From NCBI GenBank assembly GCA_917880885.1, contig OU862907.1, positions 67,637,072 through 67,701,071 on the forward strand: DNA of 64,000 nt, in the 5' to 3' direction. This document shows, in pieces, positions 42,601-44,960 of the stretch; within the stretch, counting starts at the first letter, position 1, and each line of letters begins with the position of its first letter. The notes below the pieces were generated by a model, which saw only the letters and a program-made list of their open reading frames with translations, made no database searches and was not told the origin of the DNA. The position numbers were made by a program, and so were the translations under genes. The DNA is from Limnephilus marmoratus (Eukaryota; Arthropoda; Insecta; Trichoptera; Limnephilidae).

Positions 42601-43656
42601 CCACATAGTTACGGACACACTTAGCCATTACAAAGGCCGTAAACAGTACTTGTTGAGATTTAGCAGACTACCAACCGGCGTAGTAACGCACAGTGGAGTT
42701 CGTACCATCGCCCCAGCTGTCCGACTCCTCAAAGTGGAAAACGAGGCCCCGCTGCGGGGGAGCGCAGGCATATAGAAGCTAGAAGGTTCATGAACAAGTT
42801 CCGCGTACCTTGGGACGGGGTTCATCGGTGTTCCTGTGATGCGACGCCGCCATGTCATCGCCCCAGCCGTCCGACTCCTCGAAGCGGAAGACAAGGCCGC
42901 GCTGCGGGTCGCAGACGGAGCGCGGGCGGCTCTCACGGCTCTCACGGCCCTCGCGGCCCGACTGCCGCAGGTTCGCCTTAGACTGGGCGGCCGAGTCGCG
43001 CTCAAAATTCGCCGAACGACGTTGATCCTCAATTTCCTGAAACGTCAAAATAAACAAACTAAAAACAAAATCAGATATATTTTGATATCACAGTTAGTTG
43101 TAAATCAATGGACCGTAATAAATTTGTTTATTTACTAGCTAAGGTCAGAGTTTACACAGAGTTTTCTAAATCAAATGTAGACAGTGACCTTCCTCTTCTT
43201 TTGAAAGTTATAAGTGCAAAATTTCATCAACCTCGGCATTAAACCGTAGAATTGCATACAAATCAAATCCACACTGCCCGCTTGCCAGCCCGTTCGTCCA
43301 CCACATACAGACATTCTCCTTTAGTTATATATTTCAACCAATTTACACAAAACCTTGACTAATAATTAGTATAATTATTATATACCTAAACTTTCCTCAT
43401 GAATCACTCTACTTATATACCTGTGGAGGAGCCCATAATAATTTACCTGATGCTGAGTCTTGGGTGTGGCAGAGTCCATAAGAACAAAGGAGAAGTTCTC
43501 GCGTTTCTTGACGCCGCCGGTAGCCGGGGCCAACTGCGGCGGGAGTCCGACGCTGGCGACGACTGCTGCCGCACTGACGGCGCTGTCCTCGGTGGCAGAC
43601 TGGCGCTCTCTCCGGCCGGGGGACGGGTGCGGGCCAGACGGCTCTGGGTCGCTCAT
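498..43656 (-). CDS. OSBPL8: ORP5/8-type oxysterol-binding-protein-related lipid transfer protein (spliced, 14 coding exons, 3' part outside window)
   Basis: Fourteen minus-strand exons join in phase into 722 codons with no stop. Domains in order: Pro/Ser/Arg-rich N-terminus (about 1-210); basic pre-PH helix with [15 protein letters not shown] (about 228); PH domain (about 260-385; [52 protein letters not shown]); acidic linker (about 410-450); ORD from about 470 ([36 protein letters not shown], the family signature EQVSHHPP near 581-588, [25 protein letters not shown]). The wording is closest to ORP5/ORP8, which are anchored in the ER by a C-terminal helix and exchange phosphatidylserine for PI4P at ER-plasma-membrane contacts. 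That function is inferred from the family. The C-terminal helix would lie left of base 1. An extra cassette exon (16,626-14,956) fits between coding exons 9 and 10. Introns are transposon-rich and up to 10 kb. Confidence 0.95.
624..1793. repeat. Intron with short RT-motif fragments and an arthropod interspersed repeat
   Basis: Two minus-strand fragments (about 809-900 and 1,643-1,740) read like the RT motif [11 protein letters not shown] with substitutions. Around 1,250-1,510 is an interspersed element (ACTAGCAGACCCGGCCACAC … GTTGCGTAGTTTTCTCA) of a type common in arthropod genomes. Its flank (CTTTCTAACACCGTTTATAT) recurs inverted at 38,830-38,860 and again at 40,860. Confidence 0.45.
1798..2485 (+). 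mobile_element. TTAA-flanked MITE-like element, copy 1
   Basis: Bounded by TTAA at 1,794-1,797 and 2,486-2,489. An inverted second copy lies at 39,221-39,889, also between TTAAs, and matches almost throughout (ACGTAAGCAGATATA end, CAGCGCGTGTGTTTCCATAG, GAAAACGGTACTAAAATC). TTAA target sites point to the piggyBac superfamily. No transposase frame. Confidence 0.7.
2490..2860. repeat. Intron; RT-motif fragment
   Basis: About 2,500-2,565 on the minus strand reads [10 protein letters not shown], an RT domain scrap of the kind seen at 809 and 1,643. The rest carries no recognised feature. Confidence 0.4.
2861..3057 (-). CDS. OSBPL8: ORP5/8 coding exon 13 (ORD)
   Basis: Borders ATTTCCAG|GTAACT and CTCAAG|GTAAGA; 197 nt. 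Reads [37 protein letters not shown] and [11 protein letters not shown], matching the ORP8 order of blocks. Confidence 0.97.
3240..3705 (+). mobile_element. SINE-like retroelement, plus orientation
   Basis: Starts near TTATTGGATAACCAACACC, contains GGGGTGAGGTTTATCCAGGT and ends TTAGGGCCTCCTGT … then a poly(A) at 3,689-3,702. Other copies are near 4,762-4,963 (minus), 19,640-19,915, 47,405-47,690 and 52,105-52,330. The last 90 bp form a nested hairpin shared with the LINE tails in this window. No coding capacity. Confidence 0.6.
3895..5159 (+). pseudogene. Mariner transposase, frameshifted and interrupted
   Basis: Recognisable blocks in order: [20 protein letters not shown] near 4,030; helix-turn-helix region [35 protein letters not shown] near 4,378 (first catalytic Asp); [17 protein letters not shown] near 4,665 (second Asp); PPYSSDL near 4,745, then resuming after the insertion at 4,964 as [11 protein letters not shown] (third Asp region) to RVDLQGD and a TAG near 5,159. 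Blocks lie in different frames, so there are at least two frameshifts. Inactive. Confidence 0.85.
4762..4963 (-). mobile_element. SINE-like insertion inside the mariner
   Basis: A 202-bp insert with poly(T) at its left end (poly(A) on the minus strand), the nested-hairpin tail, and a head reading GTAGGCGGGTATGGGTACCG on the minus strand. AGATCT is present on both sides (4,756-4,761 and 4,964-4,969), the probable target-site duplication. The mariner frame continues across (YSSDL | DLAPSD). Confidence 0.8.
5440..5717 (-). CDS. OSBPL8: ORP5/8 coding exon 12 (ORD core with EQVSHHPP)
   Basis: Borders TGTTTAG|GGCATG and TTCTACG|GTGAGT; 278 nt. Reads [56 protein letters not shown] and AKSKFYG. The His pair of the signature binds the PI4P phosphate in known ORDs. 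Confidence 0.97.
5750..8140. repeat. 31-bp minisatellite array, about 77 units, in an ORP5/8 intron
   Basis: Unit about GACAAGTTCAGGAGATGG + AGGAGGTGAAACA. The left part (about 6,170-6,800) uses the variant GTAATACAGACAAGTTCGTG; the right part (6,800-8,110) uses GTGAAATAGACAAGTTCAGG in a higher-order order of roughly three units (93 bp: GATATGGAGG, GAAATGGATTAGG, GAGATGGAGG). The plus strand is nearly free of C. Because 31 is not a multiple of 3, long false reading frames of period 31 residues appear on the minus strand; they are not genes. Confidence 0.95.
8141..8833. repeat. Intron with RT-motif scraps and a dispersed repeat
   Basis: Minus-strand [12 protein letters not shown] scraps at about 8,277-8,315, 8,653-8,690 and 8,742-8,780. 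Between them (8,350-8,630) is a repeat with CACACGCGGTAGAAGTGAAA, AGGAGACTGATTAGT and ATTCTCTCGCAGGCTAAATC, which recurs at 27,125-27,335 and inverted at 30,840-31,400. Confidence 0.5.
8834..9012 (-). CDS. OSBPL8: ORP5/8 coding exon 11 (start of ORD)
   Basis: Borders CTTCCAG|TCGGGA and GCCAG|GTAGGC; 179 nt. Reads [20 protein letters not shown] then [20 protein letters not shown]. This covers the lid and first strands of the lipid-binding ORD. Confidence 0.97.
9180..9480 (-). pseudogene. LINE RNase H-region remnant
   Basis: On the minus strand [15 protein letters not shown] (about 9,460-9,415) and, downstream, [20 protein letters not shown] then [20 protein letters not shown]. This resembles the C-terminal RNase H end of I/R1-type insect LINEs (the N-x-x-A-D-x-L-A-R motif). 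Frames are shifted between blocks. Similarity is judged by eye. Confidence 0.5.
9603..9745 (-). CDS. OSBPL8: ORP5/8 coding exon 10 (acidic linker)
   Basis: Borders TTCCCCTAG|AGCTGG and CCTCAG|GTACTT; 143 nt, phase 1 to 0. Reads [20 protein letters not shown], a Gly/Glu-rich run, then [15 protein letters not shown]. Confidence 0.9.
9840..11230. repeat. Degenerate tandem array, 51-bp unit
   Basis: From about 9,900 to 10,215 the unit is CCTTCCATCACTTGACTAAA … ACCCACATTTACTACCATAA with a 51-bp step (starts near 9,960, 10,011, 10,062). To the right (10,260-11,230) it decays into about 50-bp units with ATCTTCCATCATTAGTAACA and CATATCCCACATTTCTC. No coding capacity. Confidence 0.85.
11838..12060 (-). 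mobile_element. LINE 3' tail fragment, minus orientation
   Basis: Poly(T) then ACATTAACTCCACACAGGAG, the hairpin tail, TTGAAGAGACCCATGTTGTA and GACCCGTTCTCATGTGA. The same sequence, extended with coding sequence, is at 37,793-38,335. 11,231-11,837 to its left is AT-rich intron with a G-run (11,546-11,560) and GATACTGAGAGTATCTT-like words that recur at 14,757, 19,497 and 25,636. Confidence 0.65.
13149..13335 (+). pseudogene. piggyBac transposase N-terminal fragment
   Basis: Starts ATG at 13,149 and reads [11 protein letters not shown]; a 26-bp-scale duplication of the SEEEIR segment shifts the frame, then [20 protein letters not shown] follows. Acidic N-termini of this kind are typical of piggyBac transposases. 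The frame ends at the Penelope foldback; no DDD domain. Confidence 0.6.
13340..13545. mobile_element. Penelope-like foldback (pLTR fragments), copy 1
   Basis: Inverted arms of about 60 bp: TGTTATGCCATGTTGCGCTA … and TAGCGCAACACGGCATAACA. The centre has CTGATGA (13,427-13,433), a GGACA/TGTCC stem and GAAAC (13,454-13,458). The same unit is at 51,150-51,380 and 54,903-55,512, where the copy also holds a Penelope-type protein fragment. Confidence 0.65.
14035..14240 (+). pseudogene. RTE-type LINE fragment
   Basis: Nearly identical to 22,475-22,615 of the larger RTE copy (CCTGGGCTCCATCATAACGC, AGAAAGCGCATCACAGCCGC), then a jump to sequence matching about 22,655 (AGGCCTTTGGATGTGAGG). It encodes part of the region after the RT domain. 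Confidence 0.8.
14255..14530. mobile_element. RT scrap joined to a LINE-tail variant
   Basis: Plus strand CCTCAAGGATCTCATTTAGG (PQGSHLGP) at 14,268, followed by the tail motif GTAGGCCCTGATGG and its variant to 14,520 in the opposite sense (AAGAAACTGTGCGCAAATGT). A chimera of two LINE pieces. 14,531-14,947 is intron with no recognised gene. Confidence 0.5.
14956..16626 (-). CDS. Large symmetric cassette exon of the ORP5/8 gene, or a nested gene; 557-residue repeat-containing segment
   Basis: An unbroken 1,671-nt frame with acceptor AATTGTTTAG|TTGCAAAG and donor GAAAAAG|GTGATT; a TAA follows the donor 6 nt later. Both borders are phase 1, so it inserts in frame between the flanking ORP5/8 exons (…NEQ-V-AKLL… and …KEK-E-LEGAG…). 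The frame has no ATG near its start: a TAA lies about 8 codons upstream of the acceptor. As a separate gene it would have to begin at ATG 16,549 (A at -3, G at +4), which I cannot exclude. Content: acidic/Ser-rich start; three 34-residue repeats with [17 protein letters not shown] and MFI.KNS (about 16,351-16,045); three [13 protein letters not shown] repeats (about 15,960-15,820); a Lys-rich stretch; and a Ser/Arg/Asn-rich end. No globular domain recognised; probably disordered. Confidence 0.75.
16627..17039. other. Intron, no gene seen
   Basis: AT-rich sequence with long A and T runs between the cassette exon and a tandem array. The pyrimidine stretch on the minus strand just right of 16,628 would serve as the acceptor tract. 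Confidence 0.5.
17040..17750. repeat. 15-bp degenerate array split by a MITE
   Basis: Units of about GTTGTGAGAAACATTACT repeat through 17,040-17,340 and resume at 17,553-17,745. A MITE lies between. The reading frames seen here (MFLTTVMF type) are products of the repeat. Confidence 0.85.
17345..17552. mobile_element. MITE with about 45-bp inverted ends, copy 1
   Basis: Left arm CCAACTCAGAATGAAACCAA … CAGAAAGGTCATT; right arm AATGACCTTTCTGCGGTGGT … CATTCTGAGTTGG. The core carries CCCTAACCTAACTTAACCTA. Copy 2 is at 51,410-51,615 with the same core. No coding sequence. Confidence 0.85.
18060..18150 (+). ncRNA. Hammerhead-like motif, probably Penelope-related (degenerate)
   Basis: CTGAAAA (18,085-18,091), short stem CGCC…GGGCG, then GAAAC and ATCTGTCATAC. 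The layout copies a type I hammerhead core with one core substitution (G to A in CTGANGA). Function is doubtful. Confidence 0.3.
18232..18733 (+). mobile_element. TTAA MITE family B, copy 1
   Basis: 502 bp between TTAAs (18,228-18,231; 18,734-18,737). Ends CCGGTCAGCTGCCGG and CCGGCATTTGACCGG. Internal landmarks shared by all copies: AAACACTAAAAAACCACCAC, TTGAATTTTGAATTGAATGT, TTACTTGCATTTATTACGTA, TTCATACAAATTCGTACATA. No ORF. Confidence 0.85.
18843..18960 (-). mobile_element. LINE 3' tail fragment
   Basis: Poly(T), CCCCCCCACACAGGAAAA, CCTCAGGGCCTATGTCATAT and GGAGATGCTGTGTGAAGTG: the shared nested-hairpin tail, minus orientation. 18,961-19,590 is repeat-derived intron (AGTCAGAGAGACTATGGCAT recurs inverted at 33,190). 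Confidence 0.6.
19595..19915. mobile_element. tRNA-like SINE head joined to the SINE-like body
   Basis: 19,601-19,650 contains GCCGGGTTCGAACCCGCGAC; on the minus strand this reads like the T-arm/box B half of a tRNA-derived SINE (CGGGTTCGAACCCG preceded by CACTATCCGAAGGTCG). It runs into CTCTCCAGCAGGACTCTCTC … GGGCCTCCTGTGTGTAGC, the plus-strand SINE-like family. Two elements may simply abut. No intact tRNA cloverleaf seen. Confidence 0.5.
20089..20183 (-). CDS. OSBPL8: ORP5/8 coding exon 9 (linker)
   Basis: Borders CTTCCAG|AAGTAG and GAACAAG|GTAACA; 95 nt, leaving phase 1. Reads [12 protein letters not shown]...[13 protein letters not shown]. The phase lets it splice either to the 16,626 cassette or directly to 9,745. 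Confidence 0.9.
20240..21060. repeat. Degenerate 16-18-bp A-rich tandem array
   Basis: Units of about ACAGCGTTATCGAAAAA, about 45 copies, with GCGTTATCG/GCATTATCG/GCTTTATCG variants. The frames it gives (Lys/Asn/Ser-rich) are artefacts of the repeat. Confidence 0.9.
21205..23089 (+). CDS. RTE-type reverse transcriptase, truncated N-terminus, frame intact
   Basis: One open frame of about 628 codons to TAG at 23,087. Landmarks: [69 protein letters not shown] (first RT Asp); [30 protein letters not shown] (catalytic YADD, about 22,288); [17 protein letters not shown]; and the C-terminal [35 protein letters not shown]. The upstream endonuclease is missing, so this copy cannot move on its own. 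The lack of stops suggests a young insertion. The frame opens upstream without an ATG, as expected for a truncated copy. Confidence 0.9.
21205..23112 (+). mobile_element. RTE-type non-LTR retrotransposon, 5'-truncated
   Basis: Begins just after an A-run, with no endonuclease domain, and ends about 20 bp after the stop in an AAGAAGAAGAAGAAG tail. Microsatellite tails instead of poly(A) are typical of RTE-clade elements. It lies in the intron between ORP5/8 coding exons 8 and 9, opposite in sense to the gene. Confidence 0.85.
23177..23297 (-). CDS. OSBPL8: ORP5/8 coding exon 8 (PH domain, C-terminal helix)
   Basis: Borders TTTGCAG|GTGCTG and CTGAG|GTCAGT; 121 nt. Reads [20 protein letters not shown] then [10 protein letters not shown]; the Trp of the PH C-terminal helix is present. 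It starts just left of the RTE-type LINE that fills the intron to 20,183. Confidence 0.95.
23898..24282. mobile_element. Nested MITE with TA target site (Tc1/mariner-like)
   Basis: Near-perfect inverted ends of about 37 bp: GTGTCCGGAAACTCGTAGTA and its complement TACTACGAGTTTCCGGACAC. Flanked by TA (23,896-23,897; 24,283-24,284). 385 bp, no transposase. Confidence 0.8.
24305..24571. mobile_element. Nested MITE with 3-bp target-site duplication ACA
   Basis: Inverted ends GGGGTCGTCCATTTATCACG / CACGTGATTAATGGACGACC. Flanked by ACA (24,302-24,304; 24,572-24,574). Sister copies of the host repeat read CCACAGATAAAAT without the insert (inverted at 33,948-33,962), which proves the empty site. G-runs of 12-13 inside. 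Confidence 0.85.
25033..25551 (+). mobile_element. TTAA MITE family B, copy 3
   Basis: 519 bp between TTAAs (25,029-25,032; 25,552-25,555); ends CCCCTCAAAGGCCGG and CGGCCTGTCTCCGG. The interior is very close to copy 1. Confidence 0.85.
25556..25900. repeat. Direct repeat of about 165 bp, two copies
   Basis: TTTAGATCCGGTGACTGAAC … GATACTGAGAGTATCTTTCA … CGTGCCGCATATGTACTAAA occurs at about 25,568-25,715 and again at 25,725-25,870. A related piece is at 19,425-19,570. Confidence 0.75.
26006..26150 (-). CDS. OSBPL8: ORP5/8 coding exon 7 (PH domain, middle)
   Basis: Borders TTTCAG|AGCAAC and ACTATAG|GTGCGT; 145 nt, phase 0 to 1. Reads [39 protein letters not shown]. This is the most conserved part of the ORP8-type PH domain. 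Confidence 0.95.
26340..26620. repeat. Polypurine-rich interspersed repeat
   Basis: G/A-only stretch of about 180 bp (26,396-26,575), then TTTCTTTATTAAATGGCATA. The complement (TTTAATAAAGAAATTGTTTC then a C/T tract) is at 52,420-52,600, with weaker relatives at 47,190-47,255 and 63,930-64,000. Confidence 0.7.
26687..27010 (+). mobile_element. TTAA MITE family B, copy 4, 3' part missing
   Basis: TTAA at 26,683-26,686, start CCTGTTAAAGGCCAGG. The shared interior is recognisable to about 27,000 (ATTCTGGGGTTGCCAGGTGA). The terminal CTCCGGCC end is absent. Confidence 0.7.
27350..27830 (+). pseudogene. LINE C-terminal fragment, plus orientation
   Basis: Reads [17 protein letters not shown], a frameshift, then [52 protein letters not shown] to about 27,800. 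The same protein tail is on the minus strand at 37,968-38,335. This Cys/His-free C-terminal tail follows the RT domain of a Jockey/CR1-like insect LINE. Confidence 0.75.
27831..28500. other. Intron, apparently unique, no gene seen
   Basis: Mixed-composition intronic DNA. I found no ORF, repeat or RNA I could name. Confidence 0.4.
28513..28640. repeat. 63-bp tandem duplication
   Basis: GGGTAGGTAATTTTGGGAGA … GACATGAAACAAAATATGT starts at 28,513 and again at 28,576. Confidence 0.9.
28784..29053. repeat. Three 90-bp tandem units
   Basis: GTTTGATGTGTGTTTCTGGT … GGTGATACTGCTAATGTT starts at 28,784, 28,874 and 28,964, with a fourth start cut short at 29,054. A CATCATCAT-type microsatellite (GATGATGATGATGATGATG) follows at 29,190. 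Confidence 0.95.
29215..30720. other. Intron of higher GC; unidentified coding-like minus frame 29,378-29,520
   Basis: The minus strand reads [20 protein letters not shown] then [20 protein letters not shown] to a stop at 29,378, with exon-like composition. I do not recognise it and see no clear splice sites, so it may be a transposon scrap. The remainder (29,520-30,720) shows no gene. Confidence 0.3.
30725..31760. repeat. Cluster of diverged repeats around AACACCGTTGTGATTTGAAA
   Basis: TTCTTTAACACCGTTGTGAT … GAAACGGAAACGAGCGACAC … CATCTATAGGATTTATTAT recurs at about 30,728, 30,955, 31,025, 31,125, 31,627 and 31,712. The sequence GAAGGTTTCACTTCTACCGC at its edge also occurs inverted at 8,395 and 27,145. 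Confidence 0.75.
31761..32600. other. Intron, no gene seen
   Basis: AT-rich with pyrimidine-rich stretches (32,040-32,110). No repeat or ORF I can name. Confidence 0.4.
32600..32835 (+). mobile_element. LINE/SINE tail abutting a TTAA family B 3' end
   Basis: CTCAAATAGACCCTCCACAC … TTTCAGGGCCTCCTGTGTGG is the shared tail in plus orientation (to about 32,704). It runs directly into CTTGTCCTTCATACAAATTC … CGTCTCCGGCAAATAAGAGG TTAA, the right end of a TTAA family B copy. Confidence 0.65.
32836..33749. other. Intron; a C-run and repeat scraps
   Basis: Contains CTCCCCCCCCCCCCCCCCCA near 33,130, then a sequence matching the inverse of 19,235-19,400 (CATACCCCAATTGGGGATGC). No gene seen. Confidence 0.4.
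33754..34220 (-). mobile_element. TTAA MITE family B, copy 5, inverted
   Basis: 467 bp between TTAAs (33,750-33,753; 34,221-34,224). Minus-strand ends CCTGTTAAAGGTCAGGCCC and CCGGCCAATAAAAGG. It contains the undisturbed site for the insertion seen at 24,305. Confidence 0.85.
34410..34496 (-). CDS. OSBPL8: ORP5/8 coding exon 6 (PH domain, N-terminal strands)
   Basis: Borders TTGTAG|GTACGA and GCCAAG|GTAAGT; 87 nt, 29 codons. Reads [18 protein letters not shown] then [11 protein letters not shown], the start of the PH fold. Confidence 0.95.
34545..34935. repeat. Dispersed repeat built on AATATCTAC/TAG words, copy 1
   Basis: GAGGCGTCTACTAATATCTA … GCACTGGCAGAGGTTGGATT … TTAGCTGATTAATCCAACCT. 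Copy 2 at 61,790-62,132 is about 90% alike by eye. Inside, GACGAATATCTA/GTTGACGAATATC words recur several times, and TCTGTAGATATTAG mirrors them. It begins about 50 bp upstream of ORP5/8 coding exon 6. Confidence 0.8.
35118..35690 (+). pseudogene. Jockey/CR1-like RT C-terminal remnant
   Basis: Reads [39 protein letters not shown], then after stops and shifts [19 protein letters not shown] and [10 protein letters not shown] related plus-strand fragment is at 61,460-61,790 (LGFVLREAKDFTN, SLVRSQVEYNSTLWSPHY). Confidence 0.75.
35700..36480 (-). mobile_element. Internally deleted mariner, 781 bp
   Basis: Inverted ends TTAGGTCCTTACATATAAAA / TTTCATATGTAAGGACCTAA; TA target duplicates at 35,698-35,699 and 36,481-36,482. 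It encodes only the two ends of a transposase. Confidence 0.9.
35818..36312 (-). pseudogene. Mariner transposase with central deletion
   Basis: N-terminal part [20 protein letters not shown], then [40 protein letters not shown]. It jumps directly to the C-terminal part [13 protein letters not shown] and its frame-shifted equivalent ([20 protein letters not shown]). The DDD catalytic core is missing. Two frames are needed. Confidence 0.8.
36570..36734 (-). CDS. OSBPL8: ORP5/8 coding exon 5 (basic helix before PH domain)
   Basis: Borders TTTACAG|TCTTCC and CTCAAG|GTTTGC; 165 nt, 55 codons. Encodes [31 protein letters not shown] and LILADWLK. This strongly resembles the conserved segment just before the PH domain in ORP5/8. 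Confidence 0.95.
36840..37320. repeat. Degenerate CTGACAGTGA-type tandem repeat
   Basis: About 9-12-bp units (CTGACAGTGACTGG, CTGGCAGTGTCTGG, GAAGTGACTGACAG) over 450 bp, ending within 6 bp of ORP5/8 coding exon 4's donor at 37,326. On the transcribed strand it is rich in CACTGTCAGACACTGCCAG. The minus-strand frame here is an artefact except for the exon. Confidence 0.85.
37326..37414 (-). CDS. OSBPL8: ORP5/8 coding exon 4
   Basis: Borders TATTGCAG|ATGCTC and GATAAG|GTATAG; 89 nt. Only the frame starting with the split codon (G|AT) joins both neighbours in phase. It reads [20 protein letters not shown] and ends TSSDK. The other open frame beginning at the ATG cannot splice in phase to exon 5. 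Confidence 0.75.
37721..38460. mobile_element. Interspersed element (ACTAGCTATTGCC head) carrying a LINE fragment
   Basis: The head ACTAGCTATTGCCCCGGCTT and the tail TTTCGCATTTATAATATTAG (38,436-38,455) are those of a repeat type common in insect genomes. Between them lies the LINE 3' fragment at 37,793-38,335. A second tail copy is at 38,757-38,780. Confidence 0.6.
37793..38335 (-). pseudogene. LINE 3' end: C-terminal coding tail, hairpin tail and poly(A)
   Basis: Reading on the minus strand: [14 protein letters not shown], a stop, [74 protein letters not shown]. The hairpin tail follows, then a 13-nt poly(A) (T-run 37,792-37,804). This best copy links the hairpin tail to its LINE. Confidence 0.8.
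38461..39216. repeat. Intron; repeats and a GC-rich patch
   Basis: 38,810-38,900 is the inverse of 1,165-1,245 (GGTGTTAGAAAGAAAAAACA). 38,925-39,080 is unusually GC-rich (CGCGGCGGCCGAGGCCAG) with a short open frame I do not recognise. Confidence 0.45.
39221..39889 (-). mobile_element. TTAA-flanked MITE-like element, copy 2, inverted
   Basis: TTAA at 39,217-39,220 and 39,890-39,893. Inverse of 1,798-2,485, about 37 kb away in the same gene. Confidence 0.75.
39890..40297 (-). pseudogene. Unidentified open frame (39,846-40,217), likely transposon-derived
   Basis: The minus strand reads [58 protein letters not shown] and [18 protein letters not shown] for 123 codons. It begins between two TTAA elements and runs into one at its 3' end. 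I do not recognise it. Confidence 0.3.
40298..40807 (-). mobile_element. TTAA MITE family B, copy 6, inverted
   Basis: 510 bp between TTAAs (40,294-40,297; 40,808-40,811). Ends CCGGTTAATGGCCGGAGACG and GGCCCGTGAGAGG. It carries the same interior words as copies 1-5. Confidence 0.85.
40812..41682. other. Intron, no gene seen
   Basis: One scrap (40,850-40,885, CTTTCCAACACCGTTTATATC) matches 1,225 and 38,835. Otherwise nothing nameable. Confidence 0.4.
41683..41785 (-). CDS. OSBPL8: ORP5/8 coding exon 3
   Basis: Borders ATCGCAG|GGCCCT and CCTCAG|GTTAAA; 103 nt, enters phase 0 and leaves phase 1. Encodes a Ser/Thr-rich stretch containing [18 protein letters not shown]. It has no recognised domain. 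The phase and the open frame are the main support. Confidence 0.75.
41786..42705. other. Intron, no gene seen
   Basis: AT-rich. Near 42,425-42,510 there are weak RT-motif-like words (ACTGGTCCCAGGTACAACGT, AAATGGGATCCGTGTTGAGG). Confidence 0.4.
42706..42758 (-). repeat. Partial duplicate of ORP5/8 coding exon 2
   Basis: CATCGCCCCAGCTGTCCGAC … GCTGCGGGG matches exon positions 42,856-42,908 with about six differences, exactly 150 bp away. On the minus strand it is not framed by a donor/acceptor pair I can find. Confidence 0.85.
42809..43036 (-). CDS. OSBPL8: ORP5/8 coding exon 2
   Basis: Borders TTTCAG|GAAATTGAG and CCCAAG|GTACGC; 228 nt, phase 0 to 0. Encodes [17 protein letters not shown], an Arg/Ser/Glu-rich run, and [19 protein letters not shown]. 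Likely a disordered part of the N-terminus. A 53-bp piece is duplicated 150 bp downstream in the following intron. Confidence 0.85.
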
Positions 43657-43658
43657 TA
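43447..43658 (-). CDS. OSBPL8: ORP5/8 coding exon 1 (start codon)
   Basis: Acceptor TTGCAG, then TA, then ATG at 43,656-43,654; donor CATCAG|GTAAAT at 43,447. It encodes 70 residues beginning [19 protein letters not shown], rich in Pro, Ser, Ala and Val and ending TPKTQHQ. It ends in phase 0. The start is the first in-frame ATG of the exon. A second copy of its first 72 bp lies 143 bp upstream and carries another in-frame ATG (43,817), so the true start could be longer. Confidence 0.85.
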
Positions 43659-43724
43659 CTGCAACATACCAAATACTGACAATGTATTGCTACAACACTA
43701 TAGATGTATTGCAGTGACACTACA

Positions 43725-43796
43725 GCTGTCCTCGGCAGCAGACTGGCGCTCTCTCCGGCCGGGGGACGGGTGCGGGCCAGACGGCTCTGGGTCGCT
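43725..43796 (-). repeat. 72-bp duplicate of the start of ORP5/8 coding exon 1
   Basis: Matches 43,582-43,653 with two differences, offset 143 bp. The original ATG position reads CTA here, but an in-frame ATG lies seven codons upstream (43,817-43,815; MSSACELSDPEPSG). Confidence 0.9.
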
Positions 43797-43859
43797 TAGT
43801 TCGCACGCAGAGGACATAATTGGGAACTATAATATATAATATGCTCTTTAATGAGCGTA

Positions 43860-44787
43860 TTTTGAAAACAAAAGCAAATTTTATGATGGGCCGTACAATA
43901 GCACAAGGATTTGATCAGAATATTTATCTTCCTTTATGTGATTCGTTCCTTGGTAAGAGAAAGATTGATGTGTTAGGATTTGAATAATGTTAATCCAAAG
44001 GGAAAAGTGTGATTAAGGTATATCTTAGTCAAAACAAAAATGATACTCTCAGATAGGTATTTATTATTTAAAGGTTCGAGAGCCCAAAAAGGTAGGTTTT
44101 TAATTTGGACCTAAATTCTGTTGGGCTTGTTATGCATCAAGTTCCGGAGCGTTTATCGAGCAAATATCTCAGAAGTCGGCTACAGTCGTATTAGCTCTTG
44201 TTAATTTATCAAGGATACCAACATAACAGTGACAGGTACGGCCGCGGATTTTCGCTGTGTCGGTTCGCGAAGTGAATTTTGGTTTAATGCAATTGAAAAT
44301 TAAAATGCATTCTTTTCCGCCGCCCCAAAGCCAAAAAGTTTCCTTTTATAGTAATTAAGGCGAATCTAAAAATTTTTCTAAAAATTATTCGTAATAAGCG
44401 TGGCCAGTCCGAACCGATATTTACCATATCTTTGATTTTTAATACACGTAGAGCGTTTATTACTTTTCCCTTTTTGGGTTAATTTTGTGAGATAATGACA
44501 TGTCTATTTGTATTGAAACGTCATTGTTTATTACAGTGTTTGAGCGTAAATGAAGCAAGCAGAGGGTTGCAGGACAGTAATGTAACATTACCTCTTTAGG
44601 AATGTCGTAATAGTTATTTAACAAATTAACAAAGTTTTGGGGAGTTTTCAACATTATTTACGTCCAAAACGAGTCTGTCAAAAACCGGCGAATCCAACAT
44701 AAATAAATATAGTGTCGACACTCCACCGGAGACCAAATATGCGTTAAATCACAAAATAAACATCTAATAAGACGGATAGTTACTTAC
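43860..44787. other. First intron (if the 5'UTR exon is right), no gene seen
   Basis: AT-rich, no recognised repeat. Nothing supports another coding exon. Confidence 0.4.
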
Positions 44788-44960
44788 GTGTGGTTAGGCT
44801 GTCACCAATGTCCACCGCTCAGCGAATATCACTCCATTTTTGGAAATAACAACAATTCAATAAAGAAAACATATTTTTCCAACAAGAACGCAAACTTCAA
44901 GTAGAAACAATAACTGCACAGTGTTACGTTGTTCAATTCGTCTGCTGTAAAGATAAGTAT
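44788..44960 (-). other. OSBPL8: Probable 5'UTR exon of the ORP5/8 gene
   Basis: A strong minus-strand donor (CCACAC|GTAAGTAA) lies at 44,788/44,787. The next downstream acceptor is TTGCAG at 43,660-43,659, two bases before the first coding ATG. No long reading frame is present here, so it would be untranslated. The upstream limit is a guess: I see no clear TATA box, only an initiator-like CAGTTA near 44,915. Confidence 0.4.

Noticed and set aside
42790..43138. Plus-strand Arg/Ala-rich frames
   Set aside because: Antisense shadow of GC-rich ORP5/8 coding exon 2.
43399..43839. 146-codon plus-strand frame
   Set aside because: Antisense of coding exon 1 and its duplicate; the minus frame splices in phase with the rest of the gene.
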